Positions 21,306 to 29,832 of a DNA stretch of 35,252 bases are shown in pieces (within the stretch, counting starts at the first letter, position 1; every line of letters begins with the position of its first letter). The stretch is taken from assembly GCA_000995135.1 (NCBI GenBank), contig LBWY01000003.1:1-35252 (forward strand). Direction: 5' to 3'. The DNA comes from Parcubacteria group bacterium GW2011_GWE2_39_37 (lineage in GTDB: Bacteria; Patescibacteriota; Patescibacteriia; Patescibacteriales; GWE2-39-37). Position numbers and translations under genes: made by a program. Under the pieces are notes generated by a model that worked only from the letters and a program-made list of their open reading frames with translations, did no database searches and was not told where the DNA came from.

Positions 21306-23969
21306 ATGCCTCAAAAAAATAACAAAAACATATATATTAATAAGGATGACTACAAGGCATCTCGTTTTGTTTTGGATTTGAACGCTCATCTTAAGGCAGA
21401 AGCTGATAAAAAAGAGATCAAACCGACTAAAAAAGAAAAAATAAAATCATATATAGAAAGTGTAGCCATGGGGGAGAAGAAGCTTGTTTACAAGCCGGAT
21501 TTTTCGGAAACGCAAGCGAGATTGACACATTCAGGTAAAAAATTATTTTCAACTTCAAAATCTAAAGTTTTTAAATTAATAAACAGAATTAAAAAATTAA
21601 TTCTGGGGATAATAAAAATTATTTTCTGGCCGGTTATCTTAGTGGGAAAATTATTTTATTCCATCTGCTACAGCATCGGTTGGACAGTGATTTTCCTGTC
21701 TCGGTTCATAACTCTATTAGTCATCGCTTTAAAAAATTTAATTGGCGGAAATTTGAAGCGCGGCTACGTATTGTTCAATGAAAATATCAAATTTAAATTG
21801 AAATTTAAGTTGCCGAAAAGAATTTCAAGACAAGAAAAAAAACTAGTGAAGAAAATAAGCAAGATGATTGCAACGGAGCTCGACTCCGAAACTTCGGAGT
21901 CGAGCTCCGTTGTTTCACCAGATGTTATAAATTCTAGTTTCTTCTTAAACTTTAAAAAGGTGCTGTCTTTTGCTATCGTATTGATCGTTTTAATTCTCCC
22001 ATTCAAAGCTTATACTTTTTATCAATCCTTAGATGATTTGAAAAATAAACTAACAGGGGAGACGAGCCAAGCAATCAATGATATGGTGTCTGCCGGCAAA
22101 TCGGCAGCAGATCTTGATTTTGAAAAAGCTAGCCAAAATTTTTCCGCTGCTGGCAGTAATTTTTTCAAAGCTCAAAGTCAGATTACCGAAATCCATGACA
22201 TTCTATTGAATATCGCCAGTGTCGTTCCCAACCAAAATATTCGTTTGGCCAGCAACGCAAAATATATTCTAGCCGCAGGACAAGAAACAGCCCTTTTGGG
22301 ACAGAATTTAAGTTTGGCAGTCAATTCAATCCTGATGAACGATGGCCAGCCCAAAGACATCGTTAAAATGCTTGATAATTTTACCGCCCACAGCAATGAG
22401 GCGATCAACAATGCTCGAAGTCTGAATCAGGAGCTTAAAAACATTGAAATAAATGACTTGCCAGAAGAGTACCGACAACAATTCATTGAAGCTAAAGAAA
22501 AGGCTGTTTTTCTTGAAAAAAGCTTGACTGAATTCGTTGATTTGATTGAAAAAATCAAGATTTTAATCGGGGTTGACCAAGACAAGCGCTATCTGCTAAT
22601 CTTCCAAAATAATGCCGAAGCAAGGGCAACCGGTGGCTTTTTTGGCAGCTATGCCTTGGTTGATTTCCACAAAGGTAAAATAAAGAATATCGAGACCCCA
22701 GGCGGCGGCAGTTATGATACCGAAGCCGGTCTAAGAGAAAGAATCGTCGCGCCATCACCCTTACATCTACTCAATCCTTTATGGCATTTTTGGGATGCCA
22801 ACTGGTGGCCGGATTGGCCGACTGCGGCAAAGAAATTGATGTGGTTCTATGAAAAAAGCGACGGCCCGACTGTTGATGGCGTCATCAGTCTGACTCCCAC
22901 TGTCATCGAGGAATATTTAAAAATCATCGGTCCGATCGATATGAAAGAGAAATACGGAGAAATAATCGATGAAAAAAACTTCTGGGATGTAGCACAAAAA
23001 TTTTCCGAACAAAAACCTGACCAGACCAAAGAACCGAAAAAAATTATCGGCGATCTGATGAATCAGATGATCTCTGGATTACCCAATAAATTCAATCGTG
23101 AAAGCCTGTTCGGTTTGATCAACGCTACGGAAAAAAATTTACGGGAAAAGCAAGTTTTATTCTTTTTCAAAAATCAGGAATTGCAAGAGGCGATTGAAAA
23201 CTATGGCTGGGATGGGAAAATAAAAAACACCGAATGGGATTATTTATCTATCGTCAACAGCAACATCGGCGGCGGCAAGAGTGATAAAAAAATAATTCAA
23301 AAGGTTCATCATCAAGCCGAAGTCATGCCCGATGGCTCAATTATTAATAAGCTGGAAATCAGCCGCGCGCACACAGGAGAAAAAAATGAAATGTTCAGCG
23401 GCGTGCGCAATGTCGATTGGATGAGAATTTACGTGCCCGCAGGCAGTGAATTGATTGAAACCCGAGGATTTTCTGCACCTAACAAAACATTGTTCACCTT
23501 GCCCGACCCATCATGGAAAATCGATCCCGATCTTGCAAATGAAGAATCATTCGCCGAAATAAATATCGATTCCGGAACCAAGATCTACAAAGAAGCAGGG
23601 AAAACTGTTTTTGCAAATTGGTCTATGGTTGATCCAGGAGAGACAACCAACATCTACCTGAAATACAAGCTGCCGTTCCAGCTGACAAAAAAAGAGCCAA
23701 CAGATTTTTGGCAAAGGGTTGTCGCTATCATCAACCCCAACAAAAAGCAACTTTATCCATATGCTTTATTGGCACAAAAACAGGCCGGCGCTTTATCCAA
23801 TGAATTCTTTAGCCGCTTGATCATTAATGAAAAAGCAAAATTTTCACCCGTCTGGAATTATCCGAAAAACTTAGGTAAAACTAATTTTTCCATTGATAAT
23901 ACCGGCTGGAAAATCAATGATGAACTGAATGTAGATAAATACTGGGCAGTGTTTTTAGAAGAAAAATAA
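21306..23969 (+). CDS. DUF4012 membrane-anchored protein
   Basis: The start is set at ATG 21306 (MPQKNNKN); the track start is a TTG inside the leader repeats. 887 aa. The N-terminal part is basic with hydrophobic stretches (IIFWPVILVGKLFYSICYSI; VIFLSRFITLLVIAL), and a membrane helix follows at about 218-238 (VLSFAIVLIVLILPFKAY). Next comes a helical region, then the DUF4012 domain from about residue 420 (RYLLIFQNNAEARATGGFFGSYALVDF; ANWWPDWPTAAKKL; DGPTVDGVISLTPTVIEEYL). DUF4012 is frequent in CPR and actinobacterial surface proteins; its function is unknown. Codons about 189-202 are a perfect palindrome (ATELDSETSESSSV). The next gene is 24 bp downstream, so they probably form an operon. 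Confidence 0.85.
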   Translation: MPQKNNKNIYINKDDYKASRFVLDLNAHLKAEADKKEIKPTKKEKIKSYIESVAMGEKKLVYKPDFSETQARLTHSGKKLFSTSKSKVFKLINRIKKLILGIIKIIFWPVILVGKLFYSICYSIGWTVIFLSRFITLLVIALKNLIGGNLKRGYVLFNENIKFKLKFKLPKRISRQEKKLVKKISKMIATELDSETSESSSVVSPDVINSSFFLNFKKVLSFAIVLIVLILPFKAYTFYQSLDDLKNKLTGETSQAINDMVSAGKSAADLDFEKASQNFSAAGSNFFKAQSQITEIHDILLNIASVVPNQNIRLASNAKYILAAGQETALLGQNLSLAVNSILMNDGQPKDIVKMLDNFTAHSNEAINNARSLNQELKNIEINDLPEEYRQQFIEAKEKAVFLEKSLTEFVDLIEKIKILIGVDQDKRYLLIFQNNAEARATGGFFGSYALVDFHKGKIKNIETPGGGSYDTEAGLRERIVAPSPLHLLNPLWHFWDANWWPDWPTAAKKLMWFYEKSDGPTVDGVISLTPTVIEEYLKIIGPIDMKEKYGEIIDEKNFWDVAQKFSEQKPDQTKEPKKIIGDLMNQMISGLPNKFNRESLFGLINATEKNLREKQVLFFFKNQELQEAIENYGWDGKIKNTEWDYLSIVNSNIGGGKSDKKIIQKVHHQAEVMPDGSIINKLEISRAHTGEKNEMFSGVRNVDWMRIYVPAGSELIETRGFSAPNKTLFTLPDPSWKIDPDLANEESFAEINIDSGTKIYKEAGKTVFANWSMVDPGETTNIYLKYKLPFQLTKKEPTDFWQRVVAIINPNKKQLYPYALLAQKQAGALSNEFFSRLIINEKAKFSPVWNYPKNLGKTNFSIDNTGWKINDELNVDKYWAVFLEEK
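21871..21912. repeat. Perfect 42-bp palindrome inside the DUF4012 coding region
   Basis: Two exactly complementary 20-nt arms (CAACGGAGCTCGACTCCGAA and its complement) are separated by AC. They encode TELDSETSESSSV in frame, between the basic N-terminal part and the main membrane helix. Confidence 0.9.
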
Positions 23970-23993
23970 CTTCAAAATATAATATTAAATAAT

Positions 23994-26000
23994 ATGCCAA
24001 ACCCAAATAATCAGCTGAAAAAAGATAACCCGAAATCTACTAATCCTCCAATTCCAGAAAGCAATAAAGACCAATCCCAAGTTGCTTTGGAAAATTCGAC
24101 ATCAGAAAAAGAGAATGAAAAAGTTGATTTTCTGCAAGGGGAAATCCGTGAAAACGAAATTGATGAGGGGCTGTCTGAAATTTATCAGGACGAAAACGGC
24201 AACATGGCTGATGTAAAAAAGCTGGACATAAAAAAAGCTCATGGATTCATCTACAAGCTGTTAGTTTCTGCTGTTCTTTTATCATTGCTTTTTATCGCCG
24301 GAAAATACGGCTATGATTATTATCTGCAAAAAACTGCCGGCAGTAAAGCTATCAGTTTTACGGTAGAATCTGAAAAGGAAATTGTTGCAGGCAAAGAATT
24401 CTATTACACGATCGCTTACAAAAATTTTGACAAGGTCGATCTGAAAGACATTACTATAACAACAGTATTTCCTGATAATTTTATCTTCTTGGAAAGTTCT
24501 ATGCCAACTAGCACCAACGACAATACTTGGAAGATAGAAAAACTGGATATGCGACGCAGTGGGGAAATAAAAATCAAGGGCAAGCTGATCGGAGAAGAAG
24601 GGCAAAAGAATATTTTGTTGGCCAGCATGCTTTATACCCCGGTAAATTTTTCCTCGGAATTCAAAAAAGAAACTTCTTTTGAAAACAAGATCAGTTCCAT
24701 CGGCATCGAATTCAATTTCGAAGCTGACACAGATACATTAGTAGGGGAAGAAACCAGTCTATCCATAAAATACAAAGCAAAAGCGGATAATTCCATAAAC
24801 AGTTTCCGCATCACTGCCGAGCCGAATGAAAACATAGAAATTCTTAACAGCTCATCAACCGCGATAGCGACAACGACCGAGGAAAATAATGCCACAACCT
24901 CCGATCCCATGGCAAGCTCTACTTTTCCGGGGATATGGCAAGTTGAACAGGTTACTGACCAAGAAAATGAAATCATAATCAAATTGAAATTCAAAGACAA
25001 AATTGAACAAGGAAACTTATTAAATTTAAAATTTGAACATTCTACGGATGGGCAAAAGTATCTGCCTTTTCTTAAAAAAGAAATTCCTTTTGAAATAATG
25101 AAGCGGAATCTCAACCTCAACCTTATTATCAACGGCTCGAGGACAGATCAAGGAATTGATTTCGACCAAACCCTCAACTATTCGATCGCCTACAGCAATA
25201 AAGGCGATACAGAAATGACAGACGTAGTGATTATGGCAGTGCTGGAAAGTGATTTCCTGGATTGGAAAAGTCTGGATGATAAAAATTCCGGGGTAATTAA
25301 AAATGATGCGATCATCTGGACCAAGGCGGAAATTCCCGGGCTAGCCACAATAACTCCTAATACCACCGGATCAATAGATTTTTCTATAAAAGTCAGTCCT
25401 TTGGGAGAAATCGATCCGAACAAAAAACACCAAGTCAAAAGTTATGCCACCTTTAGCGTCGGCAATATCAAGAACGAAAACAAGCTTGAGAATCGAAGCA
25501 ATGAAATAATCGGCAAAATCAATAGCGATCTATCGGTCAAAGAGCAAATCAAGTATTTTAATGATGACAATATCGCTGTCGGTTCTGGGCCATTGCCGCC
25601 AAAAGTCGGCGAGACTACCAGCTTTAAAGTATATTGGGATTTGTCCAATAATCTAAATGAGTTAACTGATTTGAAAATAGAATCAGTTTTGCCGCAAAAT
25701 GTCAGTTGGCAAAATAAAAACCAAACGGATCTGGGCACAATTCAATATGACCAAGCAAGCAGAAAAATCACCTGGAACATTGGCCGACTGCCGATCACCG
25801 TCTACAAAGCAACTGCTGAATTCGACATAAGCGTAACTCCGACGGAAGAAGATAGGAATAAAATAATGATCCTGTTATCCGGCACCACGATTTATGCTAA
25901 TGACAATTCGACCAATTCAGAAATAAAAAAGGTCAATAAAGCGAAAACTACAAAATTAGAAGACGATCAAATCTTTTCTGATGACGGTCGTATCAAGTAA
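23994..26000 (+). CDS. Membrane-anchored extracellular protein with DUF11-like beta domains
   Basis: 668 aa. Residues 1 to about 80 are an acidic, polar cytoplasmic tail. One membrane helix follows at about 86-104 (LLVSAVLLSLLFIAGKYGY). Several Ig-like domains come after it, with the DUF11 or CARDB style 'YTIAYKNFDKVDLKDITITTVFP', seen again as 'YSIAYSNKGDTEMTDVVIMAVL' and 'VYWDLSNNLNELTDLKIESVLP'. Such modules build stalks or adhesive surface proteins. No sortase signal or enzyme motif was seen. It is probably co-transcribed with the DUF4012 gene, which suggests a joint envelope role. A palindromic structure follows directly after the stop. Confidence 0.75.
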   Translation: MPNPNNQLKKDNPKSTNPPIPESNKDQSQVALENSTSEKENEKVDFLQGEIRENEIDEGLSEIYQDENGNMADVKKLDIKKAHGFIYKLLVSAVLLSLLFIAGKYGYDYYLQKTAGSKAISFTVESEKEIVAGKEFYYTIAYKNFDKVDLKDITITTVFPDNFIFLESSMPTSTNDNTWKIEKLDMRRSGEIKIKGKLIGEEGQKNILLASMLYTPVNFSSEFKKETSFENKISSIGIEFNFEADTDTLVGEETSLSIKYKAKADNSINSFRITAEPNENIEILNSSSTAIATTTEENNATTSDPMASSTFPGIWQVEQVTDQENEIIIKLKFKDKIEQGNLLNLKFEHSTDGQKYLPFLKKEIPFEIMKRNLNLNLIINGSRTDQGIDFDQTLNYSIAYSNKGDTEMTDVVIMAVLESDFLDWKSLDDKNSGVIKNDAIIWTKAEIPGLATITPNTTGSIDFSIKVSPLGEIDPNKKHQVKSYATFSVGNIKNENKLENRSNEIIGKINSDLSVKEQIKYFNDDNIAVGSGPLPPKVGETTSFKVYWDLSNNLNELTDLKIESVLPQNVSWQNKNQTDLGTIQYDQASRKITWNIGRLPITVYKATAEFDISVTPTEEDRNKIMILLSGTTIYANDNSTNSEIKKVNKAKTTKLEDDQIFSDDGRIK

Positions 26001-26001
26001 C

Positions 26002-26039
26002 TTTGCCTTATCTCCTTTCCCATGGAGACGGAAGGCAAA
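26002..26039. repeat. Bipartite hairpin after the DUF11-like gene
   Basis: TTTGCCTT/AAGGCAAA (26002-26009 and 26032-26039) encloses TCTCC/GGAGA (26011-26015 and 26024-26028). No T tract follows, so it is not a standard terminator, though it may stabilise the 3' end. Confidence 0.55.
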
Positions 26040-26056
26040 AATTAATTAAAAACTTC

Positions 26057-26101
26057 ACAAACCTCACCCCAACCCTCTCCTTCTAAAGGAGAGGGGGCTA
26101 G
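26057..26101. repeat. GC-rich intergenic repeat, copy B
   Basis: ACAAACCTCACCCCAACCCTC is nearly the reverse complement of the core of copy A at 15141-15162. It is followed by the hairpin CCCTCTCCTT/AAGGAGAGGG (26073-26095, loop CTA). It lies just before the tgt start at 26106. Confidence 0.6.
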
Positions 26102-26105
26102 AAAA

Positions 26106-27257
26106 ATGAACCATTTCAAAATATTAAAAAGATCAAAAAAATCAAGCGCGAGACTGACAACTCTAAAGACTGCTCATGGCAGAATTAACGGCCCCTTTTT
26201 CATGCCGGTTGCGACCCAAGGCACCATTAAACATATTAGCACCTTGGAGATGGAAAAAATGTCTGCGCAAATCTTGCTGTCCAACACCTATCACCTGATG
26301 TTGCGTCCTGGAGAAAAGTTGATAAAAAAACAAGGGGGACTTCATCATTACATCAAGTGGAATAAACCGATCCTTACAGATAGCGGCGGATTTCAAGTTT
26401 TTAGTTTGGCAGGAACACAAAATCGTTCAGGACAAAAACTGGTAAAATTGTCGGGGGAAGGTGTTGCATTTAAGTCCTATCTAGATGGTAGCAAATTCTT
26501 TTTATCTCCGGAAAAAGCGTTGCAAATCCAATCAGATCTCGGCGTTGATATCGCTGTTTGCCTTGATGAATGTGTTGCCTTGCCGGCCGAAAAAAAATAT
26601 ATTGAAAAATCTGTCGAACTAACTACTGCTTGGGCAAAAAGAAGTAAAATTTTTTATAACAAAATCAAAAAAAATAAGCCCTTACTTCATTGCGTTATCC
26701 AGGGAGGCCTGGACAAGGACCTAAGAATGAAAAGTCTAAATGATTTGAAAGAGATCGGTTTTGACGGCTACAACATCGGCGGACTAGCGGTAGGAGAAAC
26801 TAATGAAAAAATGTTTGAAATACTTGATTTCCTTGTACCGGAAATGCCAGAAGATAAGCCGAGATATCTCATGGGCGTCGGTTATCCGGAACAGATTCTG
26901 GAAGCGGTAAAAAAAGGAGTAGATATGTTTGACTGCGTCATACCGACCAGAGAAGGCAGACACGGTCGTCTTTTCCAGTGGCGCAAGCAGTACAAAAAAT
27001 ATCTTACCGCTCGAAAAACTAATGATAAATTTTATCAAACGATCAATATCACTAATACCAAGTTTGCCAATGACCAAAGCCCGATCAACCCTGACTCCAA
27101 ACTGCCTGAATTAAGGACATATTCCAAAGCATACCTTAACTATCTTTTTAAGATAAAAGAACCATTAGGAATGCGTTTGGCAAGTTTGAATAATCTTGAA
27201 TTTTATCTTCGTCTTTCTGATGAAATAAGGAACGCAATCAAAAAAGATGGGATTTGA
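26106..27257 (+). CDS. tgt: tRNA-guanine transglycosylase (Tgt), zinc site lost
   Basis: Exchanges guanine at position 34 of GUN-anticodon tRNAs for a queuosine precursor (preQ1 in most bacteria). Family motifs are clear: LLSNTYHLMLRPGEKLI, DSGGFQVFSL (the base-exchange Asp), VIQGGLDKDLR, GGLAVGE and MGVGYPEQILEAVKKGVDMFDCVIPTREGRHGRLF with the nucleophile Asp. The usual zinc site (CxCxxC plus a distant His) is absent: the region reads DSKLPELRTYSKAYL, and the usual HNL is NNL (SLNNLEFYL). The catalytic core is intact and the length (383 aa) is normal, so the enzyme may fold without zinc. It starts 5 bp after an intergenic repeat. Confidence 0.93.
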   Translation: MNHFKILKRSKKSSARLTTLKTAHGRINGPFFMPVATQGTIKHISTLEMEKMSAQILLSNTYHLMLRPGEKLIKKQGGLHHYIKWNKPILTDSGGFQVFSLAGTQNRSGQKLVKLSGEGVAFKSYLDGSKFFLSPEKALQIQSDLGVDIAVCLDECVALPAEKKYIEKSVELTTAWAKRSKIFYNKIKKNKPLLHCVIQGGLDKDLRMKSLNDLKEIGFDGYNIGGLAVGETNEKMFEILDFLVPEMPEDKPRYLMGVGYPEQILEAVKKGVDMFDCVIPTREGRHGRLFQWRKQYKKYLTARKTNDKFYQTINITNTKFANDQSPINPDSKLPELRTYSKAYLNYLFKIKEPLGMRLASLNNLEFYLRLSDEIRNAIKKDGI

Positions 27258-27286
27258 TTTACACAACCGTTAAATCATATTATAAT
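27258..27286 (+). promoter_or_regulatory. Promoter for the CAP-domain gene
   Basis: TTTACA (27258-27263), exactly 17 bp, and a perfect TATAAT (27281-27286). It starts directly after the tgt stop codon, 81 bp before the next gene. Confidence 0.75.
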
Positions 27287-27338
27287 AAAAATATATTTCC
27301 CCTCATTGTCTTGCAAAAAATTGCCAAAGTAATTCAAT

Positions 27339-28769
27339 ATGAAATTCTCAGAATATCTATCAATCTTAAAATCAACAGAAAGTCTTGATTCTGATCGAGA
27401 CGGTCTTTTGGATAAAGAAGAACTTGTTTGGGGCACTGACCCTTTTAATCCAGACACGGACGGAGATGGCATGAACGATGGTGATGAGATTAAGGCAGGC
27501 AGAAATCCTCTCGGTAAAGGCAGACTCAAAGATCTGTTCATTCCTCATCCAGGCAATGATTACAAGCCTCATGCACTCCATCCTAAAAGGATAGCCTTCC
27601 ATGCATCAGCAGCCCTTGCTATCAAGGCGATCGTTGTTGTCTTTTTGGTCAGCTTTCCAATCGATGCTTGGCTCATGCCGGATGTATTAAAAGAACAAAG
27701 TTTAAAAATCATCAGCCTGACCAATCAAATCAGAGCAGAGCAAGGCCTGAACAGATTGAAAGAAAATCAATCATTAAACCAGGCGGCTTATGAAAAAACT
27801 CATGACATGTTGTTGAATCAATATTTTGCTCATGTAAGTCCCAGCAAAAAAGGAGTGGCAGATTGGCTGAGAGCTGTTAAATATAATTTTGCGGTAGCCG
27901 GAGAAAACCTGGCAATGGGCTTCTCTGACCCCAACGAGGTTGTAGAAAAATGGAAAGAAAGCGAAACCCATTATGCAAATATAATCGACCCTGATTATAG
28001 AGAAATAGGCGTCAATGTCGCTAGCGGCAACTACAAAGATATAGACACCACTTTCATAGCACAACTATTTGGACAGCCGCAGATACAGAATTTTCAAGAA
28101 AAGAAAGTTTTGGGCAAATTGATAATCAATATCGCCAAGCAAGCTTCGGCCGAAAGTGCGACCGGCACAAAAAAGGATCTGATTTTAACTCCTACTGAAG
28201 AAAAAATATTGGGCGAAAAAGAAACTTCACCATCCCTAGACGAAACGAATGCAAATCCTTTGGTAAGCTTGTCATTGATCGAAGCGGAAGAGGGCAGGAG
28301 ACAGTTCTTGAAGGTTGAAGCACAACTGCCAACAAACGTCACCAAAGCATCACTTCTTTATGATGGGTACCCGATCGAACTTTCACGCTACGGCGCAAAT
28401 AATCTGAATCAATGGTCTGGGAACTATGTTATCTCAAAAAATTCAAATGACGATTCCAATATAGTAACGTTGGCGACATTAAAAACATTAGATACAAGCG
28501 GGGCCATCAAGACATTTGATGTCGACTCAAGCAATCTACGACCGACAAAGCCATCTTACTTTGATGAATACAGTTTTTTAAAAAATAATCCTTCACGCAC
28601 TATCACTCCATTGCTGTCGATATCGTCTGCATATTATTTTATTCTTTTGCTAATAGCTATTTTTGCATTATTCTTGAACATCTTTATAGAAATCAAAAAG
28701 CAACATCCGAAAATAATCTTATCAACTTTCAGTCTGATTTTTTTATTGACGATTCTCATATTAATTTAA
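27339..28769 (+). CDS. Membrane-anchored CAP/SCP-domain protein with thrombospondin type 3 calcium motifs
   Basis: 476 aa. Residues about 16-55 carry calcium-binding TSP3-type motifs (LDSDRDGLLDKEEL, NPDTDGDGMNDGDE). A membrane helix follows at about 89-107 (AALAIKAIVVVFLVSFPI). Residues about 125-245 form a CAP domain (LTNQIRAEQGLNRL; QYFAHVSPSKKG; AGENLAMGF; IDPDYREIGVNV), which keeps the His and Glu residues typical of the family. A linker and a beta domain follow, then two C-terminal helices (YYFILLLIAIFALFLNIFI; IILSTFSLIFLLTILILI). The CAP domain should face outside. Its role is unknown; YkwD-like CAP proteins act at bacterial surfaces. It has its own promoter and terminator. Confidence 0.85.
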   Translation: MKFSEYLSILKSTESLDSDRDGLLDKEELVWGTDPFNPDTDGDGMNDGDEIKAGRNPLGKGRLKDLFIPHPGNDYKPHALHPKRIAFHASAALAIKAIVVVFLVSFPIDAWLMPDVLKEQSLKIISLTNQIRAEQGLNRLKENQSLNQAAYEKTHDMLLNQYFAHVSPSKKGVADWLRAVKYNFAVAGENLAMGFSDPNEVVEKWKESETHYANIIDPDYREIGVNVASGNYKDIDTTFIAQLFGQPQIQNFQEKKVLGKLIINIAKQASAESATGTKKDLILTPTEEKILGEKETSPSLDETNANPLVSLSLIEAEEGRRQFLKVEAQLPTNVTKASLLYDGYPIELSRYGANNLNQWSGNYVISKNSNDDSNIVTLATLKTLDTSGAIKTFDVDSSNLRPTKPSYFDEYSFLKNNPSRTITPLLSISSAYYFILLLIAIFALFLNIFIEIKKQHPKIILSTFSLIFLLTILILI

Positions 28770-28796
28770 TGAATTAAAAAAATTTTTTGCATAATT

Positions 28797-28824
28797 ATCC
28801 ACCTAAAATATGGTGGATTTTTTT
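28797..28824 (+). terminator. Rho-independent terminator of the CAP gene
   Basis: ATCCACC/GGTGGAT with an 8-nt loop, followed by a run of T. Confidence 0.85.
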
Positions 28825-29068
28825 ATTTATTTTTAAAATCACTCTATAATTTTTATTTTGTTAATGTTAAACAAAATAAAATTATTAAAATTTAATCTTC
28901 TCTTAACTTGAAAACTATAACATTTAGCTCAGTTAATATTTAAAAGGTCGGAGCCTCCCAGCTTTACGGGAATTAATAATTTATTTTGAAAAAATTAAAA
29001 ATGAATTATTAAAAAATTTATAAAAAATAATTAACAAAGCTTTCTTAAAAGCTTAATAAATAAAAAAT
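28825..29068 (+). promoter_or_regulatory. AT-rich leader region of the secreted-protein cluster
   Basis: No gene is seen here. TTGAAA at 28908-28913 with TTAATA at 28933-28938 (19-bp spacing) is a weak promoter candidate. Just downstream lies a conspicuous GC island (GGTCGGAGCCTCCC at 28946-28959, with TCCC/GGGA able to pair). A perfect hairpin AAGCTTT/AAAGCTT (29037-29054) lies 14 nt before the ATG at 29069. There is no Shine-Dalgarno site. The GC island in so AT-rich a leader may be a structured RNA; it matches no riboswitch class I can name. Confidence 0.4.
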
Positions 29069-29827
29069 ATGAAGTTAAAAACACTTTCAGCATTAACATT
29101 AGGTTTACTTTCTTTCACTTTCGCAGTAGGCCCGGTGCTAGCAGGCGAAGCATCAGAGGCAATCTCTCAAAGCAACGACGTAATTACTATTGAAAACAAT
29201 GCAAATGTAGAAAACTGCATCACCTCAGTTGCGACGACTGGCGGTAACTATGCTGGCGGCAGTATTGCTGGCAACGGCGGCGATGGTGGCGATGTTAATT
29301 TGGTCCAAGAAGAGAGTGAAGATCCAAAAGCTGGCAACGGCGGCGATGGTGGCAATGTTACCCAGGGCGGTTCAGTAACCACCGGCGATGCTTCTGTTTA
29401 TACAGAGGTTAAAAATGAAGTCAATTTGAATGAAGTTACTATTGAAAGATCTGCAGGAGCAACTACTTCATCTACAGATGGGGATAAATGCGACAATGAA
29501 TATGGTCATTGCAGAAAAACTGTAAAAAATACCTACAGTGAAAATAATGCAACAATTGAAGTCAAGAACAATACCCAAGTTGCAAACCAATTAACATCAA
29601 AAGCTGAGACTGGCTATAACGAAGCAAAAGGCAGTCTAGCTGGTGATGGTGGTCAAGGCGGTTCTATCGGAGGTCAAATCGGTTATTCATACGCACCGAT
29701 AATCGCTGGTAACGGCGGTAAGGGAGGCAGCGTAGAAGCTGGCGGCGTAGTAAGCACCGGCAAGGCTGATACCCAGACAAAAGTATTTAATTTTATTAAC
29801 AAAAACGTTGTAAGAATCAAGCGTTAA
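29069..29827 (+). CDS. Secreted Gly/Asn-rich repeat protein
   Basis: 252 aa with a textbook signal peptide (MKLKTLSALTLGLLSFTFAVGPVLA, cleavage after VLA). The mature protein is two tandem modules of about 90 aa. Each has an Asn-rich strand region (ENNANVENCITSVATTGGNY; VKNNTQVANQLTSKAETGYN), then Gly-rich loops (AGNGGDGGNV; AGNGGKGGSV), then GG.V.TG.A and an N.....N motif. Three Cys residues are present (ENC, KC, HC). There is no anchor or sorting signal. The pattern suggests a stacked beta-solenoid surface protein. It shares the TG/Asn motif with the next two genes. I recognise no named family. Confidence 0.75.
   Translation: MKLKTLSALTLGLLSFTFAVGPVLAGEASEAISQSNDVITIENNANVENCITSVATTGGNYAGGSIAGNGGDGGDVNLVQEESEDPKAGNGGDGGNVTQGGSVTTGDASVYTEVKNEVNLNEVTIERSAGATTSSTDGDKCDNEYGHCRKTVKNTYSENNATIEVKNNTQVANQLTSKAETGYNEAKGSLAGDGGQGGSIGGQIGYSYAPIIAGNGGKGGSVEAGGVVSTGKADTQTKVFNFINKNVVRIKR
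29267..29360 (+). repeat. 31-bp near-perfect direct repeat in the Gly-rich gene
   Basis: GCTGGCAACGGCGGCGATGG and 11 further bases occur at 29267-29297 and again at 29330-29360 with one mismatch. The repeat encodes AGNGGDGG(D/N)V. It points to recent local duplication or gene conversion. Confidence 0.85.
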
Positions 29828-29832
29828 TAAAA

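Noticed and set aside
24632-25132. 166-aa minus-strand ORF
   Set aside because: Shadow of the DUF11-like gene; low-complexity Ser/Phe/Val composition is typical of antisense translation.
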